Assembly: GCF_900156605.1 (NCBI RefSeq)
Contig: NZ_FTOA01000002.1
Span: 496,001-560,000 of the forward strand
Reading direction: 5' to 3'
Origin: Insolitispirillum peregrinum
GTDB taxonomy: Bacteria > Pseudomonadota > Alphaproteobacteria > Rhodospirillales > Rhodospirillaceae
DNA: 64,000 nt
In this document: positions 53,642-62,244 of the stretch, in pieces
Numbering within the stretch: the stretch's first letter is position 1
Layout: each line of letters starts with the position of its first letter
Position numbers and translations under genes: made by a program
Notes under the pieces: generated by a model
The model's input: only the letters and a program-made list of their open reading frames with translations
Told to the model about the DNA's origin: nothing
Databases searched by the model: none

Positions 53642-54976
53642 TTGACTTCTTCGTCTCTGGCGGCCCGGCGGGCTGCGGCTGCGCTGGACCGTCTGGGCCT
53701 GCTGCATCCCAAACTGATTGACCTGTCGCTGGATCGGGTCTGGCGGCTGCTGGCGGCGCTGGGCAATCCGCAGGAGCGTTTGCCGCCGGTGATCCACATC
53801 GCCGGAACCAACGGCAAAGGCTCGACGGTGGCCTATCTGCGTGCCTGCCTGACGGCGGCCGGGTTGCAGGTGCACAGCTATATCTCGCCCCATCTGGTGC
53901 GGTTCAACGAGCGCATCACGCTGGCGGGGGAAATGATCTCTGACGGCGCGCTGGCCGATCTGCTGGAACGGATCGAGACGGTCAACGACGGGCAGCCGAT
54001 CACCTTTTTCGAGGTCACCACCTGCGCCGCCTTTGCCGCCTTTGCCGAGGTTCCCGCCGATGTGCTGATTCTGGAAACCGGTCTGGGCGGGCGGCTGGAT
54101 GCGACCAACGTGGTGGCACGTCCGGCGGCGACGGTGCTGACCCCGATCGGGCTGGATCATGAACAGTTCCTCGGGCCGACGGTGGCGGCGATTGCGACGG
54201 AAAAGGCGCACATCATCAAGGCCGATACCCCCTGTGTCAGCGCCGCGCAGGTGCCCGAAGCCGATGCTCTCCTGCGGGCGATGGCCGCGCAGCGGCAGGC
54301 GCCGCTGGCGGTGGCGGGAGAAGCGTTCCGGGTGGCCGTCGAGGACGATCAGTTGGTGTACAGCCCGATTGCCGGTGGCGCGCCGTGGCGCCTGCCGCTG
54401 CCCGCCCTACTGGGCGATCACCAGATTGCCAACGCCGGGGTGGCGCTGGCGGCGCTGGAGGTGGCCCGCGATCCCCGCACCGGTGCGTCCCTGACCCCGG
54501 CGCTGGAGGCTCTGGCCACCGGCATGCGCACGGTGTCCTGGCCCGCGCGCATGCAGCGGTTGACCCGGGGGCCGCTGGTTGATGCCCTGCCTGCCGGGTG
54601 GGAACTGTGGCTCGATGGGGCGCACAATCCGCAGGCGGGGGCGATGCTGGCGGGCTTTTTGCCGCGCTGGGCCGATCAGCCGCTGGACATGATCATGGGG
54701 ATGATGGGCCCCAAGGACGCCGAAGGCTTTTTCCGCCCGCTGGCCGCGCAGGTTGACCGCCTGCGGGCGGTGCCGGTCCCACAGGAACCAAACGCCAAGT
54801 CGCCCGAACTGGTGGCGACGGCGGGGCAGCAGGCAGGCATTGCCGACGTGGCGGTTTGCGACAGCGTGGCCGCGGCGCTGGAGGCCTTGCGGCAAACGGC
54901 AGGCGACTCCCCGCGGCGGGTTTTGATTTGCGGATCGTTGTATCTGGCGGGTACGGTGTTGGCGGACAACCAGTAA
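53642..54976 (+). CDS. folC: Folylpolyglutamate / dihydrofolate synthase
   Basis: A 444-residue Mur-ligase-family enzyme that adds L-glutamate to dihydropteroate and tetrahydrofolate. The ATP-binding loop is HIAGTNGKGSTVAYLRA; ISPHLVRFNERI is the folate-binding Omega region, and ETGLGGRLDATNVV contains the Mg-binding residues. LWLDGAHNPQAGAMLAGFL lies in the C-terminal domain. The gene starts at TTG 53642 right after the terminator, so it needs its own promoter or read-through. It may run together with divL, which starts 18 bp after its stop. Confidence 0.95.
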   Translation: MTSSSLAARRAAAALDRLGLLHPKLIDLSLDRVWRLLAALGNPQERLPPVIHIAGTNGKGSTVAYLRACLTAAGLQVHSYISPHLVRFNERITLAGEMISDGALADLLERIETVNDGQPITFFEVTTCAAFAAFAEVPADVLILETGLGGRLDATNVVARPAATVLTPIGLDHEQFLGPTVAAIATEKAHIIKADTPCVSAAQVPEADALLRAMAAQRQAPLAVAGEAFRVAVEDDQLVYSPIAGGAPWRLPLPALLGDHQIANAGVALAALEVARDPRTGASLTPALEALATGMRTVSWPARMQRLTRGPLVDALPAGWELWLDGAHNPQAGAMLAGFLPRWADQPLDMIMGMMGPKDAEGFFRPLAAQVDRLRAVPVPQEPNAKSPELVATAGQQAGIADVAVCDSVAAALEALRQTAGDSPRRVLICGSLYLAGTVLADNQ

Positions 54977-54994
54977 CAGGGGCGAGGGCAGACC

Positions 54995-57457
54995 ATGCCG
55001 GGGGCAATGCCGTTTTTCTCCAGTGACTCCGGGACGATGATCGAACTGATCGGAGTCTCGGCTGCGGTTCTGGGAGCCCTGTGGTGGTCGATGGTCCGGC
55101 GCAAGCGCTTTGACGCCGAGCAAAAGCAGTATGACCTGCGTCTGCAGACGCTGGAACAAAGCCTGCAATGTGCCCCCGATGGCTGGTATGGCTGGTTCCA
55201 TCTGCCACGGTCGGCGATGCCGACCGAAGACGACGGTGACGACGACCCGCTGACCGGGGGGCAATGCTCGCGCCGGTTGGCGGTATTGCTGGGTCTGTAT
55301 GGCGGGCAGAGAGCCGTTTTTCCCGAAGTTCTGGATGCCTTTGTTCCGGCCTCCATCGCCCGCTTGCAGGCGGTGGTCAGCCGCCTGCGCAGTGATGGTG
55401 ACGGCTTTGAACTGACTCTGGACCTGTCTGCCGATGCCGGGCAGGGGGGCACCGCCCTGCTGGCCCAGCCCCGTCACATCCGCGCCTGGGGGATTCGGGC
55501 GGTGGCCGATGACGGGACGCCGCTGGCCGATCTGGTGTGGATGCGCGATGTTACCGCCGAAGATGCGGCCTATGCCCTGCTGAGCGAACGGACAGCCGTT
55601 CTGGAGCGCGAGCACCAACACCTGCATGATGCGTTGGACCGCTTGCCGTCACCGGTCTGGCTGCGCGACAACGACCTGCGCATTACCTTTGCCAACCGGG
55701 CTTTTCTGGTGGCGGTCGAGGCTGAAACGCTGGAACAGGTCCAGGCCGAAGAACGCGAACTGGCAGGCGGGACCGCCGGGCGGGAACTGCGGGTGCTGGC
55801 TTCGGCGGCGCGGGCATCGAACGAAGCGCGGCAAAGCTCCCAACATGTGGTGTTGGGCGGGCGGCGGCGGTTGCTGGAAATCACCGAAACACCGTTGCCC
55901 GATCACGGCGTGGCGGGGGAGCGGATGACCGTCGGGCTGGCGCAGGACATGACCCGGCTGGAAACCCTGCGCTCGACGCTGGAACAGGAAGCGACCAGTC
56001 ACGCGATGGTGCTGCACCGGCTGGGAACGGCGATTGCCATTTTCGGTGGCGATGGTCAGCTGCATTTCCACAACACCGCCTATGCCCGCCTGTGGCATCT
56101 GGAAGAAGGCTGGCTGGCAGGCAGCCCGACCTATGGCGAAATTCTCGAGGCCCAGCGGTCCCGCCGCCTGTTGCCCGAGGTGGCAGACTACCCGGCGTTC
56201 AAGGACGCCGAACTGGGGCGCTTCAAATCGCTGCTGGAGGCGGTGGAAGACCTGCTGCACCTGCCCGATGGCAAAACCCTGCGGCGGGTGCTGACCCCGC
56301 ATCCGCTGGGTGGCCTGCTGGCAACCTATGAAGACGTGACCGACCGTCTGGCGCTGGAAGCCAGCCGCAACGAGCTGATTGCCGTCCAGCGGGAGACCAT
56401 CGACCATCTGCATGAAGCGGTGGCGGTGTTCGGGGCTGATGGCCGCCTGCGGCTGTGCAACCCGGCCTTTGCCCGTCTGTGGGGCCTACCCGACGATGTC
56501 GCCTCGGCTCATCCCTCACTGACGCAGGTGATGGAACAGACCATGCCGCTGTTGCGATCGTCGCCGGTGTGGGAAGACATCCGCAGCCAGTTGGCTGCTC
56601 CGCCACAGGACCGCACCCTGCGGCAATCCCGGATGAACCATCCGGGGGGGCCGACGCTGGACACGGTGGGGGCACCGCTGCCGGACGGCGGCATTCTGTT
56701 CACCCTGCTCGACATGTCCGATACCGCTCAGGTGGAAAAGGCCCTGCGCGAGCGGGCCGAAGCCCTGATCGAAGCCGACCGCCTGAAGACCCAGTTCATG
56801 GCCAACATGTCCTATGAACTGCGCACGCCGCTGACCACCCTGTCAGGCTTTGCCGAGATTCTGGCCGAAGAATATTACGGGACCCTGAACCCGCGTCAGA
56901 AAGACTACGCCCGCAACATGGCGGAAACGGCGCGGCAACTGGTGATGCTGATTGATGACATCAGCGATCTGGTGACGCTGGAAGCCGGGCAGATGGTGCT
57001 GTCGCGCACCACCTTTGATGTTCATGCCGCATTGGCCGCGGTGCTGGGGATGACGCGGGAAATGGTCCGCCGCAAGGGGCTGACCATCAATTTTGACTGC
57101 CCGCCGGAAACCGGGGCGATGGTGGGCGATGAGGCGCGGGTGAAGCAGGTGCTCTATAACCTGCTGAGCAATGCCATCAAGTACACTCCGGAAAACGGCC
57201 AGATCATCGTGGCGGCGATGCGCGATGGTGATGAACTGGTGTTCACAGTGGCCGATACCGGCATTGGGATCCCCGACGCCCTGCAAGAGGGCCTGTTCGA
57301 CCGCTTCAACCGGGAAGGACCGGGGGACAGCGGGGCCGGAATCGGGCTGGCGCTGGTGAAGCGGTTTGTCGAACTGCATGGTGGCTCGGTGGAGCTGGTG
57401 TCGGTGAGCGGGCAGGGCACAACGGTCACCGTCCGCTATCCGTCCCCATTGGTCTAG
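54995..57457 (+). CDS. divL: DivL-type atypical sensor kinase (Tyr in place of the phospho-His)
   Basis: An 820-residue membrane-anchored sensor. One N-terminal helix (residues 17-34) is followed by three PAS-like repeats near residues 210, 340 and 467 (AIAIFGGDGQLHFHNTAYARLWHLEE is the second). The dimerisation helix at about residues 597-660 reads MANMSYELRTPLTTLSGFAEI, with Tyr607 where other kinases have the phosphorylated His. The ATPase domain is complete: LYNLLSNAIKYT, VADTGIGIP, LFDRFNREGPGDSGAGIGLALV. In Caulobacter DivL has the same Tyr and acts in the CtrA/DivK cell-cycle network. The gene follows folC by 18 bp, and its stop TAG is the edge of a repeat. Confidence 0.9.
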   Translation: MPGAMPFFSSDSGTMIELIGVSAAVLGALWWSMVRRKRFDAEQKQYDLRLQTLEQSLQCAPDGWYGWFHLPRSAMPTEDDGDDDPLTGGQCSRRLAVLLGLYGGQRAVFPEVLDAFVPASIARLQAVVSRLRSDGDGFELTLDLSADAGQGGTALLAQPRHIRAWGIRAVADDGTPLADLVWMRDVTAEDAAYALLSERTAVLEREHQHLHDALDRLPSPVWLRDNDLRITFANRAFLVAVEAETLEQVQAEERELAGGTAGRELRVLASAARASNEARQSSQHVVLGGRRRLLEITETPLPDHGVAGERMTVGLAQDMTRLETLRSTLEQEATSHAMVLHRLGTAIAIFGGDGQLHFHNTAYARLWHLEEGWLAGSPTYGEILEAQRSRRLLPEVADYPAFKDAELGRFKSLLEAVEDLLHLPDGKTLRRVLTPHPLGGLLATYEDVTDRLALEASRNELIAVQRETIDHLHEAVAVFGADGRLRLCNPAFARLWGLPDDVASAHPSLTQVMEQTMPLLRSSPVWEDIRSQLAAPPQDRTLRQSRMNHPGGPTLDTVGAPLPDGGILFTLLDMSDTAQVEKALRERAEALIEADRLKTQFMANMSYELRTPLTTLSGFAEILAEEYYGTLNPRQKDYARNMAETARQLVMLIDDISDLVTLEAGQMVLSRTTFDVHAALAAVLGMTREMVRRKGLTINFDCPPETGAMVGDEARVKQVLYNLLSNAIKYTPENGQIIVAAMRDGDELVFTVADTGIGIPDALQEGLFDRFNREGPGDSGAGIGLALVKRFVELHGGSVELVSVSGQGTTVTVRYPSPLV

Positions 57458-57558
57458 AGCAGCGTGCGTTAAACCGGACGCAGGCACGCTGCTCTAACCT
57501 TTTGTTTTGTCGCATTGTTGTTGCGAAAACCGGTTCCCACTTTTCGCGCAATGCTCTG
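57455..57558 (+). repeat. TAGAGC-bordered repeat family 2, copy 3
   Basis: The element begins with TAGAGC, whose TAG is the divL stop codon. AGAGCAGCGTGCGTTAAA...GCACGCTGCTCTAA forms the first hairpin, then TTTTGTTTT, GCATTGTTGTTGCGAAAACCGG and TTCCCACTTTTCGCGCAATGCTCT. It is about 90 percent identical by eye to the element at 44321. Confidence 0.8.
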
Positions 57559-57587
57559 ACGGTTCTGGAAAAAAGGAACATCGCGGT

Positions 57588-58733
57588 ATGTCAAAACGCC
57601 CCCTGTTGCTGTTTGTGGTGACCGAAGACTGGTATTTCTGCTCGCATCGTCTGCCGATGGCGCGGGCCGCCCGGGCGGCAGGGTTTGATGTGGCGGTGGC
57701 AACACGGGTGAACCGCCATGGCGCAACCATCGAAGCCGAAGGGTTCCGCCTGTTCCCATTGCGGGAGCTGCACCGGCAGGGCAAAAATCCGCTGCAGGAA
57801 CTGAAAGCCATTGCCGAGCTGCGGGCGTTGTACCGGCGGGAACGGCCCGATCTGGTGCATCATGTGGCGATGAAACCGGTTCTGTACGGCTCGCTGGCGG
57901 CCCGGCTGGCCGGGGTTGGCAAGGTGGTCAATGCCATGGCCGGGCTGGGGTTTGTCTTTACCGCCCGCTCGCTGAAGGCGCGGATTCTAAAGCCGGTGAT
58001 CTCGGCGGCCTTCCGTTTTCTGCTGCGCCGACAGGGGTCGGTGCTGTTGGTGCAGAACAAGGATGACCGCCAGCATTTCCTCGATGCCGGGCTGGTCCCG
58101 GCGCAGGCGGTGACGCTGATTCCCGGCTCGGGGGTCGATATCAGCGCCTTTACCCCGACGCCCGAGCCGCCGGGAACGCCGGTGGCGCTGTTCGTTGGTC
58201 GGTTGCTGTGGGACAAGGGGCTGGGGGAGCTGGTGGCCGCCGCCCGGCTGGTACGGGACAGCGGTGTGCCATTGCGGGTGCAGATTGCCGGCGACCGTGA
58301 TCCGGCCAACCCGGCCTGTATCCCCGAAACGGTTCTGGCCGGATGGGCTGAGGAAGGGGTGGTGGAATTCCTTGGTCGGCGTAATGACATTGCCACGCTG
58401 TGGGCGGGGGCGCATATTGCGGTGCTGCCCAGTTACCGCGAGGGAATGCCGAAGTCCCTGCTGGAGGCTGCCGCCTGTGCTCGTCCGCTGATCAGTACCA
58501 ATGTGCCCGGCTGCCGGGCTTTGGTCCAGGACGGTGAAAACGGCCTGCTGGTGCCTGCGCGTGATGCCAGGGCGCTGGCGCAGGCTCTGCAACGGTTGGC
58601 CGATGACCCGGATTTGCGGCGGGAAATGGGAGCCGTGGCCCGCCAACAGGCCGAGACGATCTATTCCGAGCAGGCGGTGGGGGCCGCGGTGGTGGCGCTG
58701 TATAGCGGCCTGCTTAAAGGAGAACGGGGATGA
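57588..58733 (+). CDS. Family 4 glycosyltransferase
   Basis: A 381-residue GT-B glycosyltransferase. The N-terminal domain begins LLLFVVTEDWYFCSHRLPMARAARAAGFDVAVATRV, of the capsule/exopolysaccharide type, with LVHHVAMKPVLYGSLAARLAGV. The C-terminal donor domain has VALFVGRLLWDKGLGELVAAARLV and VLPSYREGMPKSLLEAAACARPLISTNVPGCRALV (the E-x7-E motif). It probably adds a sugar in surface-polysaccharide or repeat-unit synthesis. It is coupled to the epimerase gene by an ATGA overlap at 58730-58733. The ATG at 57588 has AAGGA 11 bp upstream. Confidence 0.9.
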   Translation: MSKRPLLLFVVTEDWYFCSHRLPMARAARAAGFDVAVATRVNRHGATIEAEGFRLFPLRELHRQGKNPLQELKAIAELRALYRRERPDLVHHVAMKPVLYGSLAARLAGVGKVVNAMAGLGFVFTARSLKARILKPVISAAFRFLLRRQGSVLLVQNKDDRQHFLDAGLVPAQAVTLIPGSGVDISAFTPTPEPPGTPVALFVGRLLWDKGLGELVAAARLVRDSGVPLRVQIAGDRDPANPACIPETVLAGWAEEGVVEFLGRRNDIATLWAGAHIAVLPSYREGMPKSLLEAAACARPLISTNVPGCRALVQDGENGLLVPARDARALAQALQRLADDPDLRREMGAVARQQAETIYSEQAVGAAVVALYSGLLKGERG

Positions 58734-59686
58734 TCAAGGGAACAGTACTGGTCACCGGGGCCAGCGGATTTGTCGGACAGGCGGTGATACCGGCCCTGCT
58801 GGCGGCAGGGTGGCAGGTTCGGGCGGCGGTTCGCCAGCCACCCGCCGGGCCGTTGCCCGATGGGGTGGTTGCCGTACCGGCGCCGGATTTGAACCGGGGG
58901 CTGGCCTGTGACTGGCGGCCGGCGCTGGCTGGCTGTCAGCGGGTGCTGCATCTGGCAGCACGGGTTCACATGATGAACGATACGGCGGAAGATCCGCTGA
59001 CGGCCTTTCGCTATGCCAATGCTGACAGCTTGCAGGCCCTGGCCGAACAGGCGGTCGAGGCGGGGGCCCAGCGGCTGGTGCTGGTGTCGTCGATCAAGGT
59101 CAACGGTGACGGCACCGGACCGGGGCAGGTCTATCAGGCCGATGATCAACCGCACCCTGCCGATCCCTATGGTCTCTCCAAGGCCGAAGCCGAACAGGCG
59201 CTGTGGGCGGTGGTTCGCACGTCGGGACTCGAAGGGGTGGTGGTGCGACCACCGCTGGTTTACGGGCCGGGGGTGAAGGCCAACTTTGCCAGCCTGATGG
59301 CGGCGGTGCGCCGGGGAACATGGTTGCCGCTGGGGGCGGTGGAGAACCGCCGGTCGCTGGTCTCGCTGGCCAATCTGGCGTCGGCGCTGGCGGTTGCCGT
59401 CGATCATCCAGCGGCGGCTGGTCAGACCTTTCTGGTCAGCGATGGCGAAGACCTGTCTACCGCCGAGCTGATTCGCCGTCTGGCGCGGGCGATGGGAGTG
59501 CAGCCGCACCTGCTGTCGGTGCCGCCCGGTTTGCTGCGCTGGGGATTGCGTCTGCTGGGCAAGGGGGCGGTGGCTGACCGTCTGCTCGGCTCGCTGGTGA
59601 TCGATAGCACGCCGCTGCGGTTGCGCTGTGGCTGGGTACCGCCGCAGACGGTCGAGCAGGGGCTGGCGGCGGCGGTGGCCGGGTAA
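58730..59686 (+). CDS. NAD-dependent epimerase/dehydratase (extended SDR)
   Basis: A 318-residue extended short-chain dehydrogenase acting on a nucleotide sugar. GASGFVGQAVIPALLAAG is the NAD-binding loop. The catalytic Y-x3-K is in PYGLSKAEAEQ, with SSIKVNGDG upstream, and VVRPPLVYGPGVKANFASLM is the UDP-sugar part. It resembles WbpV/UDP-glucose 4-epimerase-like enzymes of polysaccharide loci. Its start overlaps the glycosyltransferase stop. Together they form a two-gene polysaccharide unit, without the polymerase or undecaprenyl-sugar transferase genes in view. Confidence 0.9.
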   Translation: MIKGTVLVTGASGFVGQAVIPALLAAGWQVRAAVRQPPAGPLPDGVVAVPAPDLNRGLACDWRPALAGCQRVLHLAARVHMMNDTAEDPLTAFRYANADSLQALAEQAVEAGAQRLVLVSSIKVNGDGTGPGQVYQADDQPHPADPYGLSKAEAEQALWAVVRTSGLEGVVVRPPLVYGPGVKANFASLMAAVRRGTWLPLGAVENRRSLVSLANLASALAVAVDHPAAAGQTFLVSDGEDLSTAELIRRLARAMGVQPHLLSVPPGLLRWGLRLLGKGAVADRLLGSLVIDSTPLRLRCGWVPPQTVEQGLAAAVAG

Positions 59687-59832
59687 ACTCGCCGATAAAC
59701 CCGCCGGGGCAGGCCGGAATGGCAGCCCTGCCGAATTTTCTTGCGGATATTGCCCGCCGTCCATGCTATGACGCGCGCACTTTTCCGTCCCACCATCGTC
59801 TCACGTTTTGAACGTACAGGAGCTTTCGCCCC

Positions 59833-61410
59833 ATGTCGTCTGTTATGCCCATCCGCCGCGCTCTGCTGTCCGTGTCGGACAAGACCGGTCTGATCGAATT
59901 TGCGCGCTTTCTGGCTAGCAAAGGGGTTGAAATCCTGTCCACCGGCGGCTCGGCCAAGGCAATGGCGGCGGCGGGCATCCCGGTGACCGAAGTGGCCGAT
60001 TACACCGGCTTCCCGGAAATGCTCGATGGTCGCGTCAAGACCCTGCACCCCAAGGTGCACGGTGGCCTGCTGGGGATTCGCGGCAACGCCGTACACGAAG
60101 CGGCGATGGCCGAGCACCAGATTCAGCCGATCGACCTGCTGGTGGTCAACCTGTACCCGTTCGAAGCAACCGTTGCCAAGGGCGCGGCCTTTGATGACTG
60201 TATCGAAAACATCGACATCGGTGGCCCGGCGATGATCCGCGCCGCCTCCAAAAACCACGATGCGGTGACGGTGGTGGTCGACGTCGAAGACTACGCGGTG
60301 GTGCAGGCCGAGATGGAAGCCAACAACGGTGGCACCACTCTGGCCCTACGTCGTCGTCTGGCCGCAACCGCCTATGCCCGTACCGGTGCCTATGATGCGG
60401 CGATCAGCACCTGGTTTGCCGAACAGCTGGGCGAGACCTTCCCGCGCCGGATCACCTTTGCCGGTGAGCTGCGGCAGGAAATGCGTTATGGCGAAAACCC
60501 GCATCAGGTGGCGGCGTTCTATGCCAATGCCGAAGCCCGTCCGGGCGTGGCCAGCGCCGAGCAGTTGCAGGGCAAGGAATTGTCCTACAACAACCTGAAC
60601 GACACCGACGCGGCATTCGAGCTGGTCGCCGAGTTCCAGGACACCGCCTGCGTGATCGTCAAGCACGCCAACCCCTGTGGTGTGGCGCTGGGCGGTTCGC
60701 AGAAGGAAGCCTATCTGCGGGCCTATTCCTGTGACACCGAAAGCGCCTTTGGCGGCATCGTGGCCTTCAACCAGCCGCTGACCGGTGAAACCGCCGAAGA
60801 ACTGGCCAAGCTGTTCCTCGAAGTGATCATCGCGCCGGAAATCACCGACGACGCCCGCGCCATCCTCGGCACCAAAAAGAACCTGCGCGTCCTGCGCACC
60901 GGTGGTCTGCCCAACCCGCAGTCATCGGGTCTGCTGGTCAAGACTCTGGCCGGTGGCCTGCTGGTGCAGGGCCGCGACAACCGCCTGATCGCCGACGAGC
61001 TGAAGGTGGTGACCAGGCGCCAGCCGACCGCACAGGAACTGAAGGACATGATGTTTGCCTTCACCGTCGGCAAGCACGTCAAGTCCAATGCCATCGTCTA
61101 TGTCCGCAACGGGATGACCGTTGGCGTCGGTGCCGGGCAGATGAGCCGGGTGAACTCGTCGCGTATCGCCGCCTTCCGTGCCGAACAGGCGGCCAAGACC
61201 GCTGGCGATGCCGAAAGCTGGGCCAAGGGCTCGGTGGTGGCGTCGGACGCCTTCTTCCCCTTCGCTGACGGCCTGCTGGCTGCCGCCGAAGCCGGGGCGA
61301 CCGCTGTGATCCAGCCGGGTGGTAGTGTGCGTGACGAAGAAGTGATCAAGGCCGCCGATGAAGCCGGTCTGGCGATGGTCTTCACCGGGATGCGTCACTT
61401 CCGTCATTAA
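59833..61410 (+). CDS. purH: Bifunctional AICAR transformylase / IMP cyclohydrolase
   Basis: A 525-residue enzyme that does the last two steps of purine synthesis. The IMP cyclohydrolase domain (residues 1-200) starts [20 protein letters not shown] with [15 protein letters not shown]. The transformylase domain has [37 protein letters not shown] (catalytic Lys-His) and [12 protein letters not shown]. Its end is [30 protein letters not shown], the usual terminus. The ATG at 59833 has AGGAG upstream. It is transcribed on its own and followed by repeats. Confidence 0.97.
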   Translation: MSSVMPIRRALLSVSDKTGLIEFARFLASKGVEILSTGGSAKAMAAAGIPVTEVADYTGFPEMLDGRVKTLHPKVHGGLLGIRGNAVHEAAMAEHQIQPIDLLVVNLYPFEATVAKGAAFDDCIENIDIGGPAMIRAASKNHDAVTVVVDVEDYAVVQAEMEANNGGTTLALRRRLAATAYARTGAYDAAISTWFAEQLGETFPRRITFAGELRQEMRYGENPHQVAAFYANAEARPGVASAEQLQGKELSYNNLNDTDAAFELVAEFQDTACVIVKHANPCGVALGGSQKEAYLRAYSCDTESAFGGIVAFNQPLTGETAEELAKLFLEVIIAPEITDDARAILGTKKNLRVLRTGGLPNPQSSGLLVKTLAGGLLVQGRDNRLIADELKVVTRRQPTAQELKDMMFAFTVGKHVKSNAIVYVRNGMTVGVGAGQMSRVNSSRIAAFRAEQAAKTAGDAESWAKGSVVASDAFFPFADGLLAAAEAGATAVIQPGGSVRDEEVIKAADEAGLAMVFTGMRHFRH

Positions 61411-61437
61411 TGAGACAGACCAAAAGACAAAACGATC

Positions 61438-61590
61438 ATGGAGCGCTGCTCCATACCTCGCCGGGGCCTTGAGGCCCCGGACCCCATTGACTTGATTTTT
61501 AAATAAAAATGGGGGGTTGGGGGCATCGCCACCAAACGGGTTCGGGCGGTAGCCCGCGTTGATTCCGCCAACTGTCGCGTACCGTGGCAT
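61438..61590 (+). repeat. 3'-end intergenic repeat family 1, copy F
   Basis: ATGGAGC-gct-GCTCCAT, then GGGGCC-ttga-GGCCCC, then CCCCATT...AAATAAAAATGGGG and GGGCGGTAGCCC. The order of hairpins is that of copies A, B and D. It follows purH. A shortened copy (G) with GGCCCCGGACCCCATTCATT lies at 62176-62213 after the YbjQ-family gene. Confidence 0.8.
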
Positions 61591-61595
61591 CAGAT

Positions 61596-61698
61596 TTAGA
61601 GCGTTTTCACACCGAGCGAAAACGCTCTTCCCTTTTAGGGCCGCATTGTCCGAGCCGTTGACCGCTGACCGTTGACGGTCAACTTGAAAATGCCCTAA
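61596..61698 (-). repeat. TAGAGC-bordered repeat family 3, copy 2 (inverted)
   Basis: This is the reverse complement of the 18919-19014 element. It reads TTAGAGCGTTTTC-acaccgagc-GAAAACGCTC, then CCCTTTTAGGG and GTTGACCG...CGGTCAAC, ending in CCCTAAC. The two copies are 43 kb apart and inverted. Confidence 0.8.
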
Positions 61699-61723
61699 CG
61701 CACACTGGTCTAACCATATCAAT

Positions 61724-61800
61724 GGTGCCATCCTTGCGGGTGGCGCTTTTGCGAGATGAACGGGAATCCTGCGCCATCGCCGGGGTTCCCGTTTTCTTTT
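61724..61800 (+). promoter_or_regulatory. Mutually exclusive hairpins ahead of the YbjQ-family gene: possible attenuator
   Basis: Hairpin 1 pairs GTGCCA (61725-61730) with TGGCGC (61741-61746) and is followed by TTTT. Hairpin 2 pairs AACGGGAA (61759-61766) with TTCCCGTT (61786-61793), followed by TTCTTTT, and ends only 19 bp before the ATG. TGGCGC of hairpin 1 is also perfectly complementary to GCGCCA (61771-61776) in the loop of hairpin 2. No promoter fits between hairpin 2 and the gene, so transcription must pass it. This arrangement suggests terminator/antiterminator control. Confidence 0.45.
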
Positions 61801-61818
61801 GGGAAGGAATGATCTGGG

Positions 61819-62148
61819 ATGTCTGTTTTGTTGACCACGACGGATAGCGTCGAAGGCCGGACCATCACCCGCTATCTGGGCATCGTTTCGGGTGAATCGG
61901 TGATGGGAACCAACCTGTTCCGTGATTTCTTTGCGTCGATTCGCGACGTCATCGGTGGGCGGAGCGGTGGCTATGAGAATGCTCTGCGCGAAGCAAAAGA
62001 TACCGCTCTGGCCGAAATGGCCGAGCAGGCGCGGGCGATGGGGGCGACCGCCGTGGTGGGGATTGATCTGGATTATCAGGTGATCGGCGGCGACAGTAAA
62101 ACGATGCTACTGGTTGCCGTGAACGGAACAGCGGTGGTTCTCGCCTGA
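61819..62148 (+). CDS. YbjQ/UPF0145-family heavy-metal-binding-fold protein
   Basis: A 109-residue protein of the YbjQ (UPF0145) family, whose pentameric fold resembles heavy-metal-binding domains. It has VEGRTITRYLGIVSGESVMGTNLFRDFFASIRDVIGGRSGGYE and ALREAKDTALAEMAEQARAMGATAVVGIDLDYQVIG, both hallmark segments. There is no CXXC, so metal binding is unproved. Its start follows AAGGAATG, and two alternative hairpins sit just ahead of the gene. The function of the family is unknown. Confidence 0.9.
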   Translation: MSVLLTTTDSVEGRTITRYLGIVSGESVMGTNLFRDFFASIRDVIGGRSGGYENALREAKDTALAEMAEQARAMGATAVVGIDLDYQVIGGDSKTMLLVAVNGTAVVLA

Positions 62149-62175
62149 GCTGGTGGTCTGGCGCTGTGAACCTTA

Positions 62176-62213
62176 CGGCCCCGGACCCCATTCATTCGAT
62201 ATTGAAAGAAAAA
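62176..62213 (+). repeat. Short remnant of 3'-end repeat family 1 (copy G)
   Basis: This fragment, GGCCCCGGACCCCATTCATT followed by CGATATTGAAAGAAAAA, corresponds to the central part of copies A, D and F but lacks the first hairpin. It is between the converging YbjQ-family and DUF3426 genes. Confidence 0.6.
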
Positions 62214-62238
62214 CGCGGCATCTGATGGGTGCCGCGTT
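62205..62238 (-). terminator. Terminator of the zinc-ribbon/DUF3426 gene
   Basis: AACGCGGCA (62212-62220) pairs with TGCCGCGTT (62230-62238). Read leftward, the hairpin is followed by TTTCTTTC, giving a U-rich tail for the minus-strand gene that ends at 62245. Confidence 0.75.
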
Positions 62239-62244
62239 CCGCTC

